Assembly: GCA_009885995.1 (NCBI GenBank)
Contig: VFJQ01000142.1
Span: forward strand, 1 to 37,300
Length of the DNA: 37,300 nt
Source: Verrucomicrobiota bacterium
Lineage (GTDB): Bacteria; Verrucomicrobiota; Verrucomicrobiia; Chthoniobacterales; Chthoniobacteraceae
Direction: 5' to 3'
Shown here: positions 14,726-23,694 of the stretch, in pieces
Layout of the letters: the number at the start of each line of letters is the position of its first letter
How positions within the stretch are numbered: the first letter of the stretch is position 1
Notes under the pieces: model-generated
What the model saw: only the letters and a program-made list of their open reading frames with translations
Databases searched by the model: none
What the model was told of the DNA's origin: nothing
Made by a program: the position numbers and the translations under genes

Positions 14726-17046
14726 AGTGGCCGCTGCCGCTGCGATTCGCGCTGCCGCTCATGCTCCTGCTCTTCGCGGGGGTGACCGGCTACAGCACCC
14801 TGCGTTACGGACGCGTCCTCGAGGAGCGCAATCTCCGCGTCCGCGTCCGCGACCGGGCCCAGTTCGTCGGCACCAAGCTCGCCGGCATGGCCGCCTATTA
14901 CATCGAGGGAGCTATGCCCTCCGTCGCCCAGCGCGACATCGCCATCACCGGCGCCGATCGCGACCTGCACCTCGCCCTCGTCATCGGTCCGGACGACAAA
15001 ATCCTGTTCAGCTCCCGCTACGACCTCATGGGCCAGGCGCTCACGGACTCCCCCGCCGCCGAGCACGGCGCACTCATCGCCGCCGCCCGCGCCTCGCACG
15101 CCAGCCAGCTCGCCTTCTCGCCCGATGGCCACCACCTCTTCGGCGCATTTGCATTCCCCTTCACCCCGCGCACCGGCGGCGCGGTGCGCGATGTGGACTA
15201 CGGCGTGGTGTTCCTCGATTTCGATCTCAGCGAACGCCAGGCGCTCCTCGCAGTGGATTCGAGCCGGCGCGCCTGGCTCGGTGGCTCGGTGCTCCTTGGG
15301 CTCACCGCGCTCTTCTCGCTGCTCTTCGGCCCCATGCTCACCTCGCGGGTGCGACGGCTCTCGCGCGCCGCGCGCCAGCTCGCTGCGGGCGATCTCAGCG
15401 CGCGCGTTGGCTTGAGCGGCGGCGACGAGCTGGCGGAACTCTCGCGCGCCTTCGACCACATGGCCGCCGATCTCCAGCGCGGCGACGCCGACCTGCGCGA
15501 GAGCGAGGCGCGCTTCCGCTTCCTCGTGGAAGGCATCCCACAGATCGTCTGGCTGCTCGAGCTCGACCCGCCCCAAGTGCTCTACGTCAGCCCGGCCTTC
15601 GAGCGCGTCTGGGGCCGCACTGCCGCCGATCTCTACGCCGACGCCGGCGTGTGGATGGATGCGATCCACGATGAGGACCGTCCCCGCGCCCGCACGGCCT
15701 TCGCCGACTGGCTCGCGGGCCGGGTGGAAAACCACGACGTCACCTATCGGATCGTGCGCCCCGACCGCACGGAACGCTGGATCCGCGATCGCGTCGCCCG
15801 CCTCGATGCCGCGCCCTCGGGCCGCCTCCACATCATCGGACTGGCCGAAGACATCACCGCGCAGCGCCAGCACGAAGCCGAGCGCGCCGAGCTCGAATCC
15901 AAACTCCAGGAGACGCAAAAACTCGAAAGTCTCGGCGTCCTCGCCGGCGGCATCGCGCACGATTTCAACAACCTGCTCACCGGCATCCTCGGCAACGCCA
16001 GCCTCGCCCGGCAGGAACTCGGCACCTCCAACCCGGTGCAGGCGCACCTCGCGCAGATCGAAGCGGTGACGCAACGCGCCGGCGATCTTTGCAAGCAGAT
16101 GCTCGCCTACTCGGGCAAAGGCCGCTTCCAAATCCAGCGGCTCGACCTCAGCGCTCTCGTGCGCGAGACGACGCAGCTCATCCAGCTCTCGATCGACAAG
16201 ACCGCCGTCCTTCGTTTCAACCTCGCCGAGTCGATCCCATCGATCGAAGCGGACCCGACGCAACTGCGGCAGGTGATCATGAACCTAGTCATCAACGCCG
16301 GTGAAGCGCTCGGCGGGAAAAGCGGCGTCATCACGCTCAATACCGGCCTCGTCCGAGCCGACCGCGCCTACCTCGATCGCACCGTGCTTTCACCCGATCT
16401 ACCCGAGGGCGACTACGCCTTCATCGAAGTCAGCGACAACGGCTGCGGCATGACCGCCGAGCAGCAGGCGCGCATCTTCGAGCCGTTCTTCACCACCAAG
16501 TTCACCGGCCGCGGCCTCGGCCTCAGCGCCGTGCTCGGCATCGTCCGCGGCCGCCACGGCGCGATGCGCGTCTATAGCGAAGCCGGCGTGGGGACGACCT
16601 TCAAGGTGGTCTTCCCGATCGCCCCCGGCGACGCTGAGCCGCTCACCCGGGTGGAGAACACCGAGACGTGGACCGGCGCGGGCTCGGTGCTCGTCATCGA
16701 TGACGAACAGACCGTGCTCTCGGTCGCCGCGCGGATGGTCGAGAAGTTCGGCTTCTCCGCGATCACCGCGCGGAATGGGCTCGAAGGCATCGAGCGTTTC
16801 CGCGATCACCGCGCCGAGATCGTGGCCGTGCTCATGGACCTCACGATGCCGCACATGGATGGCGAGAGCGCCTTCCGCGAACTGCGCGCGCTCGCGCCGG
16901 ATGTGCGTGTGATCCTGATGAGCGGCTTCAACGAGCAGGACGCGATCAACCGCTTCACCGGCAAGGGCCTCGCCGGCTTCGTCCAAAAGCCGTTCAGACC
17001 GGAAGCGCTGCGGCAGAAGCTGAAAGAAGCGCTGGAGCCGGCGTAG
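14722..17046 (+). CDS. Hybrid sensor histidine kinase (TM-periplasmic-TM-HAMP-PAS-HisKA-HATPase-REC)
   Basis: A 774-residue membrane kinase. TM1 is at about residues 6-24 (LPLMLLLFAGVTGYS), a periplasmic domain of about 160 residues follows, and TM2 lies at about 188-206. Next are HAMP (about 207-258, LSRAARQLAAGDLSARV), PAS (about 260-390), and a HisKA domain with His413 in LAGGIAHDFNNLLTGILGN. The HATPase domain has N-box MNLVINAGEAL and G-boxes SDNGCGM and GRGLGLSAVLGI. A C-terminal receiver has acidic pair IDDEQ and acceptor Asp706 in LMDLTMPHMDG. The HDFNNLL kinase class usually works with a separate regulator or phosphotransferase; none is adjacent. It is translationally coupled to the binding lipoprotein, which probably docks on its periplasmic domain, as in the TorT-TorS or LuxP-LuxQ pairs. 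Confidence 0.93.
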   Translation: MKWPLPLRFALPLMLLLFAGVTGYSTLRYGRVLEERNLRVRVRDRAQFVGTKLAGMAAYYIEGAMPSVAQRDIAITGADRDLHLALVIGPDDKILFSSRYDLMGQALTDSPAAEHGALIAAARASHASQLAFSPDGHHLFGAFAFPFTPRTGGAVRDVDYGVVFLDFDLSERQALLAVDSSRRAWLGGSVLLGLTALFSLLFGPMLTSRVRRLSRAARQLAAGDLSARVGLSGGDELAELSRAFDHMAADLQRGDADLRESEARFRFLVEGIPQIVWLLELDPPQVLYVSPAFERVWGRTAADLYADAGVWMDAIHDEDRPRARTAFADWLAGRVENHDVTYRIVRPDRTERWIRDRVARLDAAPSGRLHIIGLAEDITAQRQHEAERAELESKLQETQKLESLGVLAGGIAHDFNNLLTGILGNASLARQELGTSNPVQAHLAQIEAVTQRAGDLCKQMLAYSGKGRFQIQRLDLSALVRETTQLIQLSIDKTAVLRFNLAESIPSIEADPTQLRQVIMNLVINAGEALGGKSGVITLNTGLVRADRAYLDRTVLSPDLPEGDYAFIEVSDNGCGMTAEQQARIFEPFFTTKFTGRGLGLSAVLGIVRGRHGAMRVYSEAGVGTTFKVVFPIAPGDAEPLTRVENTETWTGAGSVLVIDDEQTVLSVAARMVEKFGFSAITARNGLEGIERFRDHRAEIVAVLMDLTMPHMDGESAFRELRALAPDVRVILMSGFNEQDAINRFTGKGLAGFVQKPFRPEALRQKLKEALEPA

Positions 17047-17211
17047 CCGCGCGTAAGATGGAGCAGGAGCGCGGCAAGACTGGGTAACGACCCATCCTGC
17101 CATGAGCCCGCTGCACCAAATCCCCCTCCTCGCCGCCTGCACCCTCCGCCGCCCGGCCCATGGCGCTGGCACTTCGCCGGGACCGGCCGCGCTCGCGGGC
17201 TCCGCGCACGC

Positions 17212-17241
17212 TTGACGTAACTAAAGACACTGTCTTACACG
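17212..17241 (+). promoter_or_regulatory. Candidate sigma-70 promoter of the FHA-kinase gene
   Basis: TTGACG at 17212-17217 matches the -35 consensus at five of six bases. TACACG at 17236-17241 is a weak -10, with an 18-bp spacing. It lies 25 bp before the ATG of the kinase gene, in a 220-bp spacer otherwise without a visible gene. The call is weak because the -10 matches at only three bases. Confidence 0.35.
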
Positions 17242-17266
17242 CCCCCCAAGCGCGCCGACCATCGCC

Positions 17267-20200
17267 ATGCCTGCTGCAGAAACAGAGATCGTCATCAGCA
17301 CTGACGGGAGAGAAATCTCACGTCTCGTGCTGCGTCCCGGCGAATATCTCATCGGGCGCGCGGAGGACGCCGCGATCCGCGTCGAGGCGAACCTCGTTTC
17401 GCGGCAACACGCGCGGCTGACGATCGACCACGACCACGCGCGGGTCGAAGACCTCGGTTCGAGCAATGGCACTTTCGTCAATGGCCAGCCCGTCACCGGC
17501 TCGACGCGCATCGTGCCGGGCCAGCGGGTCGAAGTCGGCAGCGCCATCATCGAGCTGCGGCGGCTCGATGCCCTGCTCGATACCGACATGACGCTGCCGC
17601 CGAGCGAGGCGGTGATGCGGCGGCTGCTGCCGGAGGAGTTCGCCGGCAAGCAGCGCTACGAGATCGGCAAACGCGTCGCACAGGGCGGCATGGGCGCGAT
17701 CATCGACGCGAGGGAGATCACGACCGAGCGGCGCGTGGCGATGAAGGTGATGCTCGATCCGACGCAGGCCGACGATCTCGTGCGCTTCGTCGCCGAAGCG
17801 AAAGTCACCGCGCAGCTCGAACACCCGAACATCGTGCCGGTGCACGAGCTGGCCGTGGATGGGAGGGGGCAGGTCTTCTACACGATGAAGTTTGTGCGCG
17901 GCGTCACGCTCAAGAAGGTGCTCGATCTCATGGCCGCGGGGACGAAGGGGACGATCGAGAAATACCCACTGGCGGCGCTGCTGACCATTTTCCAAAAGGC
18001 GTGCGATGCCGTCGCCTTCGCGCACAGCAAGCGGGTGATCCATCGCGATCTCAAGCCGGAGAACATCATGCTCGGAGACTTCGGCGAGGTGCTGGTGATG
18101 GATTGGGGACTCGCGAAAGTGCTCGGCGCACCGGCTTCGACGGCACCTGCACCGAACCCGATGCGCTCGGTGGTGCGGACGGTGCCCGGCGCGAGCGGGA
18201 GCACGCAGGCAGGGACGATCATGGGCACGCCGCAATACATGGCGCCCGAGCAGGCGCGCGGGGAAGTGGATAGGCTCGACGCGCGCGCGGACATCTACGC
18301 GCTCGGCGCGATCCTTTACCAAATCCTCGCGCTGCGGCCGTCGGTGAGCGGGAGCGACGCGATGGCGATCGTGGAAAAGGTCGCGCGTGGGGAGGTGGAG
18401 GAGCTGTGTAGCGTCGGCTCTCCGAGCGGAGCCGTTGCGCTGGGACAGCGCACGCTACACCTGCCCGATGGTCGCATTCCCGACTCGCTCGCTGCCGTCG
18501 TGCGCAAGGCGATGGCGCTGCGGACGGAGGATCGCTACGCGAGCGTGGCGGAGTTGCAGGCAGACCTCACGGCTTATCAAGGCGGCTTCGCGACGAGCGC
18601 GGAGAATGCCTCGTTGTGGAAGCAGACCGTGCTGCTGGTGAAGCGGCACAAGGGCGTCTTCACCACGGCGGCGGCGGCGTGGGCGCTCATCACCGCGCTC
18701 GCGGTGTGGTTCGTCATCAACCTCAACGCCGAGCGCCGCCGCGCCGAGCGCGAGCGCGACCGGGCCGAAGACAACGAGCAGCGCGCAGTCACCAATGAGC
18801 ACCGCGCGGTGGCTGGTGAAAAGCTCGCGGAGGAGCAGCGCGATGCGGCCAACACGGCGAAGGCGGACGCCCAGCAGCAGCGCGATGAAGCCCGGCGCAC
18901 AGTCATCACCCTCGAGGTGCAGAATGCGCAGCGCGCCTTCGCCGCCGGCAATGCCAGCGAGGGCCTTGCGTGGCTGGCCGCCGTGCTGCGGCAGGACCCG
19001 GAGAGCCCGTTCGCCGGGCCGTGGATCCTCTCGGTGCTCACGGAGGAAAACTTTCCACTGCCCGTCACGCCCTACACCCGCTTCACCAACGCACCCGGCA
19101 CCAACACCGCGCGCTCAGTGCGCTTCAGCCCGGACGGGCGCGCCTTTGTCACCGCCAGCCGCAATCGCACCGCGCGAGTGTGGGATGCCGCCACCGGCGC
19201 GGCGCTCACCGGGCCGCTGCCGCACGAGGGCGAATTGTGGTGGGCGGACTTCAGCCCGGATGGCCGGCTCGTGGTCTCGTGCGGCGACGACAAGACGGCG
19301 CGCGTGTGGGACGCGCACACCGGCCAGCCCGCCGGTCCGCCGCTGCGGCACGAGGCGCCGGTCTTTCACGCGGAGTTCAGCCCCGATGGCGCGCTGCTCG
19401 TCACCGGCTCGTCCGATGGCCGGGTGAAAGTGTGGGACGCTCGCGCGGAATGGAAGCTGGTGACCGATGCGCCGCGCCACGCTGGCGAAATCCGCGCCGT
19501 GCATTTCAGCCCGGAGGGAAAGCGCATCGTCACGGCATCCAAAGACACGACCGCTCGTCTGTGGGATGCGCGAACCGGCGCGCCGCTCACGCCGCCGCTG
19601 GCGCATCCGAGCGACGCGGTGATGACTGCGCTCTTCAGCCAGGATGGGCGGCGCATCCTCACGCTTAGCGGCCTCTACATTCGGATGTGGAACGCGGGGG
19701 ACGGTGCGCAGCTCTGGAGTGCAAAGGTGGACCGCAGCGGTGTCAACGACGTGAGCTTCAGCCCGGATGGCACGCGGCTGGCCACGTGCGGCGCTGGGGT
19801 TTATCAGGTGCGGCTGTGGGACGCGGCCACCGGCGCACCGCTCGGTGAACCAATGCCGCACGAGAATGCACCGCAACTCGCCCGCTTCAGCGCCGATGGC
19901 CAGCGCCTCTTTACTTCCTCGGGCACGTTTTGCTGGGCGTGGGATGCGCACTCGGGCGCGCGGCTCAGCCAGTCGCTGCGGATTGGGGCAGGGGGCTACA
20001 TCCATCGCACCCTCGACCTCAGCCCCGATGGACGCCGACTCGTGACCGCATCACAGGGCGGTGGCGCGATGGTGTGGGATGTGGAAACCGGTGCGGCGCT
20101 CCCCGCCTTCGTCAAAGACGGGACGTATGTCAGAGTCGCGGCCTTCACTCGCGACGGATCGCGTTTTGCCACCGCAAGCACCAGCAACTCCGCGCGCCTC

Positions 20201-21595
20201 TGGGATGCGCGCACACTCGCCGCACTCGGTCAGCCGATGCCGCATAACGCTTCGGTAGTGCATGCCGTCTTCAGCACCGATGGACGCCGCCTCGCGACCG
20301 CCGCGGACAAAGAAAATGGCACCTCACGAATCTGGGACGGCGAAACCGGTCGCCCGCTCACGCCACCGCTTCCGGTCGGCGAGCGAGTCCGAACGCTCCG
20401 TTTCAGCCCGGATGGGCGCCTGCTCGCGACGATGAACACTCACGGCAAAGTGCAACTTTGGAATTCGGAAACTGGCGCAGAGGACGGCGCGCTACTGGCC
20501 AAGGACGCGAAATATCTGAAACCATCGGGCGCAGCGATTGCCTTCAGCCCAGATGGTCGACTGCTCGCCGCCACCGACGACTACCGCGGCACGACGGTGT
20601 GGGAACTGCCCGCGCGCCGCGTGCTGTTCGACCCGGCCAAGTATTTGTATGCGCGGGCCGCCGAGTTCAGCCCGGATTCGCAGCGCCTGGTCCTCGCCTC
20701 GCTGACGTCGGGCGCGCGCCTCATCGAGCCGCGCACCGGCAAACTCCTTGTCCCGCCGCTGATGCACGAGGGCAGCGTCAATGGCGCGCACTTTTCTCCC
20801 GACGGCCAGCGCGTGGTGACGCAGAGCACCGATGGCGCGGTGAAAGTGTGGGATACTTCCACGGGCAAGTTGCTCGCCGGCCCCATGCAGCCGGGCGGCC
20901 AACCGACGGCGTGCGAGTTCAGCCCCGATGGCCGGCGCGTGCTCATCGCCTCGAGCCTCGGCTTCGCGCAGGTCTGGGATGTCGCGTCCGCCCAGCCGCT
21001 GACCGGCATGCATCGCACGGACGGCGTCATCAACAGTGCCGTCTTCAGCCCCGACGGCGCACGCGTCCTCATCGCCACCAACGATGGCCGCGCGAGCCTG
21101 TGGGAGACCCCGACCGCGCCCACGCCCGCGCCCGCCTGGCTGGCCGACCTCGCCGAAGCCGTCGCCGTGATGCGCGTGGATGAGCAGCGGCAGACCACCA
21201 GCCGCGGCGTGCCGGATTTCTGGACGCTGCGCGAGCGGCTGCTGCGCGAGGCGGAACCGGGCTTTTACCGGCAATGGCTCGAATGGTTCTGCGCCGACCG
21301 CGCCACGCGCACCGTCTCGCCGTGGAGCACCGTCACCGTGCCCGACTACCTCCGCGCGCTGCACGCGGTCAGCAACGCCGCGAGCCTGCGCGAAGCCCTG
21401 CTGCTCGCCCCCGACGACCCACTCACGTTGGCCAAACTGGCCCGCCAACTCCTCAAGGAACCCGCCACCGCCGAAGACCCGAACGCCCGCGCCGAAGCCG
21501 ATTTCCTGAGCCGCCGCGCCGCCACCCTCGCCCCCGAGGACGCGGAAGTGCGCCGCATCCGGGCCGAGGTGGCCAAACTGCTCGGGCACGAATGA
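17267..21595 (+). CDS. FHA - Ser/Thr kinase - TM - coiled coil - WD40 signalling protein
   Basis: A 1442-residue single-pass membrane protein. An FHA domain (about residues 20-95) has LIGRAEDAAIRV, SRQHARL and GSSNGTFVNG for phosphothreonine binding. The kinase domain (about 125-430) has the Gly loop VAQGGMGAII, Lys near 159 in VAMKVML, the loop HRDLKPENIML near 258-268, MDWGLAK in place of DFG, and GTPQYMAPEQARG. A TM helix lies at about 463-486, and a charged coiled coil at about 487-550. From about residue 610 to 1281, 16 WD-like units repeat with an FSPDGRxL core, enough for two propellers. An Arg-rich helical tail ends the protein. The kinase faces the cytoplasm and the propellers should be outside. 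Residues about 380-398 are encoded by an inserted palindromic element. Targets are unknown. Confidence 0.93.
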   Translation: MPAAETEIVISTDGREISRLVLRPGEYLIGRAEDAAIRVEANLVSRQHARLTIDHDHARVEDLGSSNGTFVNGQPVTGSTRIVPGQRVEVGSAIIELRRLDALLDTDMTLPPSEAVMRRLLPEEFAGKQRYEIGKRVAQGGMGAIIDAREITTERRVAMKVMLDPTQADDLVRFVAEAKVTAQLEHPNIVPVHELAVDGRGQVFYTMKFVRGVTLKKVLDLMAAGTKGTIEKYPLAALLTIFQKACDAVAFAHSKRVIHRDLKPENIMLGDFGEVLVMDWGLAKVLGAPASTAPAPNPMRSVVRTVPGASGSTQAGTIMGTPQYMAPEQARGEVDRLDARADIYALGAILYQILALRPSVSGSDAMAIVEKVARGEVEELCSVGSPSGAVALGQRTLHLPDGRIPDSLAAVVRKAMALRTEDRYASVAELQADLTAYQGGFATSAENASLWKQTVLLVKRHKGVFTTAAAAWALITALAVWFVINLNAERRRAERERDRAEDNEQRAVTNEHRAVAGEKLAEEQRDAANTAKADAQQQRDEARRTVITLEVQNAQRAFAAGNASEGLAWLAAVLRQDPESPFAGPWILSVLTEENFPLPVTPYTRFTNAPGTNTARSVRFSPDGRAFVTASRNRTARVWDAATGAALTGPLPHEGELWWADFSPDGRLVVSCGDDKTARVWDAHTGQPAGPPLRHEAPVFHAEFSPDGALLVTGSSDGRVKVWDARAEWKLVTDAPRHAGEIRAVHFSPEGKRIVTASKDTTARLWDARTGAPLTPPLAHPSDAVMTALFSQDGRRILTLSGLYIRMWNAGDGAQLWSAKVDRSGVNDVSFSPDGTRLATCGAGVYQVRLWDAATGAPLGEPMPHENAPQLARFSADGQRLFTSSGTFCWAWDAHSGARLSQSLRIGAGGYIHRTLDLSPDGRRLVTASQGGGAMVWDVETGAALPAFVKDGTYVRVAAFTRDGSRFATASTSNSARLWDARTLAALGQPMPHNASVVHAVFSTDGRRLATAADKENGTSRIWDGETGRPLTPPLPVGERVRTLRFSPDGRLLATMNTHGKVQLWNSETGAEDGALLAKDAKYLKPSGAAIAFSPDGRLLAATDDYRGTTVWELPARRVLFDPAKYLYARAAEFSPDSQRLVLASLTSGARLIEPRTGKLLVPPLMHEGSVNGAHFSPDGQRVVTQSTDGAVKVWDTSTGKLLAGPMQPGGQPTACEFSPDGRRVLIASSLGFAQVWDVASAQPLTGMHRTDGVINSAVFSPDGARVLIATNDGRASLWETPTAPTPAPAWLADLAEAVAVMRVDEQRQTTSRGVPDFWTLRERLLREAEPGFYRQWLEWFCADRATRTVSPWSTVTVPDYLRALHAVSNAASLREALLLAPDDPLTLAKLARQLLKEPATAEDPNARAEADFLSRRAATLAPEDAEVRRIRAEVAKLLGHE
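18406..18460. repeat. Palindromic element inserted in frame in the kinase gene
   Basis: The 55-bp element starts GTGTAGCGT (18406-18414) and ends with its exact reverse complement ACGCTACAC (18452-18460). Inside are two perfect hairpins: CGGCTC/GAGCCG (18415-18420 with 18429-18434) and TGCGCTG/CAGCGCA (18436-18442 with 18446-18452). The element could fold as a three-way junction. It is read through in frame, adding about 19 residues (CSVGSPSGAVALGQRTLHL) in the kinase C-lobe. Its first 14 bases recur at 21688-21701 in the spacer after the gene. Insertion of a mobile palindrome is inferred; the pairing is directly visible. Confidence 0.8.
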
Positions 21596-21689
21596 GCCAT
21601 GGAGAGCAGCGATTCGGCGGTGCGCCATTTCATGAACGCCAGGGCCAACGCCGAGCCGTGCGTGGTGGCGATCACGGTGGAGTAACAGT

Positions 21690-21769
21690 GTAGCGTCGGC
21701 TGTCTCAGCCGACTGGAAAGGGTCGCTACCGACGCCTCCAGAAGCCTGCTTCTGGGAACAGGAGGGCGT
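21690..21769. repeat. Second palindromic element, in the spacer after the kinase gene
   Basis: GTAGCG at 21690-21695 pairs with CGCTAC at 21724-21729, enclosing the hairpin TCGGCTG-TCT-CAGCCGA (21696-21712). A further hairpin, CCAGAAG-CCTG-CTTCTGG (21738-21755), is enclosed by ACGCCTCC/GGAGGGCGT with one bulge (21732-21769). GTGTAGCGTCGGCT at 21688-21701 is identical to the start of the element inside the kinase gene. The element begins about 90 bases after the kinase stop and may also end transcription, but no T-run follows the first hairpin. Confidence 0.75.
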
Positions 21770-21783
21770 TTCTTCATCAAAAT

Positions 21784-21880
21784 GGGTGTTTTTCACCCCT
21801 TTGGACGCACGTCCCAACCTTCCGAACGCGCGTCCCAGCCCTCCGGACGCAAGTCCCGGTCTTCCGGACGCGTGTCCCAA
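21784..21880. repeat. Four-unit 21-bp tandem array with a leading hairpin
   Basis: Four imperfect 21-bp units occupy 21797-21817, 21818-21838, 21839-21859 and 21860-21880. Each holds the core (G/A)GACGC..GTCCC-like palindrome; unit 2 reads GAACGCGCGTCC. Directly before it, GGGTG-TTTTT-CACCC (21784-21798) forms a small hairpin. The array ends 76 bases before the start of the secreted-protein gene at 21957, so it lies in its presumed leader or promoter region. Together with the palindromic element it fills most of the 361-bp spacer 21596-21956, in which I see no convincing gene. One frame through the array encodes a heptapeptide repeat (SQPSGRK-like) but has no ribosome-binding site. Confidence 0.8.
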
Positions 21881-21956
21881 TCAGAGGAGGGAATGGTGTT
21901 CGCAAAAAATATTCGAGCGCGCGTAAGAACCGCCCGGCGGCGGCCAAGACGAGGGC

Positions 21957-23672
21957 ATGAACACCAACTCACTCCGCTCCAAACTCCTCGCCTTCCTCAC
22001 CCTGGCCGCCCTCCTGCCCTCGCCGGTCCGGGCGCTCTACAATTCGGGCAGCTCGACGAATGCCGATCTCGGCATGGTCACGACCCGCGACGTCAACGGC
22101 TCGGCGCTGCTCTACCAGGAGACGGCGCGTTACACCTTCACCACGACCCGCACGGGCGACCTGAACAGCTCGATCAGCGTCAGCTTCAGCACGGCCGGCG
22201 GCAATGGTTACACGATCGATCTTTACCAGAACGATCTGCGCATCGGCACCAGCGACGCCTACACGGCGACGCTCAACGGCGGGAGCTGGCTGACGAACCT
22301 CGGCTCGACGATCACCTATCTCGGGCGCAGCGAGTATTACACGAACGGCACGGGCGCGGCGATCATCCCGGTGACCGGGCTGCCGGCGGGGAGTTACCGG
22401 ATCATCATTTCGCGCTCGGGGCTTTTCGGCGAGACGAGCAGCTACGTGCTGAGCCTGCGCTTCCCCGGCAGCTCGACGACGGGCGGCTCGACTGGAGGAA
22501 CCACGGGCGGCAGCACAGGTGGATCGACGGGTGGCTCGGGGACTGTGGTGCTCGCGAAGGTGTCCAATGGGCTGGAGTTCACGAACCCGGTCGCGGGGCA
22601 GGCTTACACAGCAATGCCGTCGGCGAGGCTGACGCTCGGGGTGGATGGGCTGGATGAGGTCGTCACGTATCTCTACCGGGTCGATGCGAACAACCGGATC
22701 ACGGGCATCTTCGACTGGATCGAGGAGGTCTTCGACGCCTACGCCAGCGGTGCGGAAAGCAGCAGCGCGCACAAGAACACCCGCTACCTCAGCGGGGACG
22801 AAACCTCGATCCGCGTGACGGCGACGAGTGCACTGGCGCCGGGGACGTATGTGCTGGTGGCCAATGGCGGGTGGTTCGGCATCAAGATGGCGGACGCGAA
22901 GACGTGGTTCACGATCGCGGCGGCGACGACCGGCGGCGGGACGACGACAGGGGGGATGACTGGCGGTGGCACTACGCAGGCATCGGCGGCCGTGGCTGGC
23001 TTTTACAGCGGCATCATCGCCCCGGCTACGTCGTCCGGTGCCTGGGGGCAGATCGACTTGAAGGTAAACGCCTTGGGGCGTTTCACCGGGAAGATCAACT
23101 ACCTGGGCTCGGTGACGCCGCTCAAGGGCGTGCTCTTGGACGAGCAAACGCTGACGCTGACCTCCATCACCGGCCGCACGATCGAAATCACGCCTCACTT
23201 CTCCCAGCGTGCGATCGACGCGCGCTACGTGGGCAGCACCTCCGAGTCCACGGGCCGGCTGATGATGAACCGCTTCCATGCCCGGCGGGATCCCGCGCCA
23301 GTCACGGGTCGTGCGGTGCTCGAGGGATCGGAAATCCACCTCTACTCGGGCAACGACTACCCGGTGGGCCAGAACCGCGCGGCGCTGCGGGTGAGCAAGG
23401 CGGGGCGCTTCACCTATGTGGGCCGCGTCTCCGGGGAGCCGTTCTCGGTCGCGGGCATCGTGTTGCCCGACGGTGATGGGTTCGCGTTCGCCAGCCTCAC
23501 GCGCCGGTATCGCGACATGCTGCTGGGCAACCACGGCGCCCTCGGGCTCAATGCCAGCGGCGGCCTGTCGGCGACGGTCGAGGTGGATTGGTCAGACAAC
23601 AGTGAGCGCCGTTCCGCCCAGTATCCCGAGGGGTTCTGGCTCACCGTGGATTTCGCCAGTGAGCAGCCCTGA
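21957..23672 (+). CDS. Large secreted protein with two TGG-rich linkers
   Basis: A 571-residue exported protein. The signal peptide is LLAFLTLAALLPSPVRA, with cleavage before LYNSGSS. Three folded blocks are separated by two low-complexity Gly/Thr/Ser linkers at about residues 172-197 (TGGSTGGTTGG repeats) and 323-343 (TTGGGTTTGGMTGGG). Block 1 (about 28-170) is beta-rich, with TARYTFTTTRTGDLNSSISV and an SYVLSLRFPGSS end. Block 2 (about 200-320) resembles an adhesin- or Ig-like module (TSALAPGTYVLVANGGWFG). Block 3 begins AAVAGFYSGIIAP, followed by GRFTGKINYLGS, a repeat type common in large surface proteins of Verrucomicrobiota. No enzyme motif is visible. The gene follows the repeat-filled spacer and is closed by a strong hairpin terminator. 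Function is unknown. Confidence 0.85.
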   Translation: MNTNSLRSKLLAFLTLAALLPSPVRALYNSGSSTNADLGMVTTRDVNGSALLYQETARYTFTTTRTGDLNSSISVSFSTAGGNGYTIDLYQNDLRIGTSDAYTATLNGGSWLTNLGSTITYLGRSEYYTNGTGAAIIPVTGLPAGSYRIIISRSGLFGETSSYVLSLRFPGSSTTGGSTGGTTGGSTGGSTGGSGTVVLAKVSNGLEFTNPVAGQAYTAMPSARLTLGVDGLDEVVTYLYRVDANNRITGIFDWIEEVFDAYASGAESSSAHKNTRYLSGDETSIRVTATSALAPGTYVLVANGGWFGIKMADAKTWFTIAAATTGGGTTTGGMTGGGTTQASAAVAGFYSGIIAPATSSGAWGQIDLKVNALGRFTGKINYLGSVTPLKGVLLDEQTLTLTSITGRTIEITPHFSQRAIDARYVGSTSESTGRLMMNRFHARRDPAPVTGRAVLEGSEIHLYSGNDYPVGQNRAALRVSKAGRFTYVGRVSGEPFSVAGIVLPDGDGFAFASLTRRYRDMLLGNHGALGLNASGGLSATVEVDWSDNSERRSAQYPEGFWLTVDFASEQP

Positions 23673-23694
23673 TCGCTCACCACCACGAGCCTCG

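Noticed and set aside
20492..21880. A 462-residue minus-strand frame opposite the WD40 region, starting in the 21-bp array.
   Set aside because: It mirrors the WD40 codons and has no recognisable domain; the heptad start comes from the DNA repeat.
21797..21880. CRISPR array.
   Set aside because: Units are directly adjacent with no spacers, 21 bp long and imperfect, and no cas gene is in the window.
22470..22985. TGG-type nucleotide repeats as a mobile or regulatory repeat.
   Set aside because: They encode Gly/Thr/Ser linkers in the right frame between folded blocks of the secreted protein.
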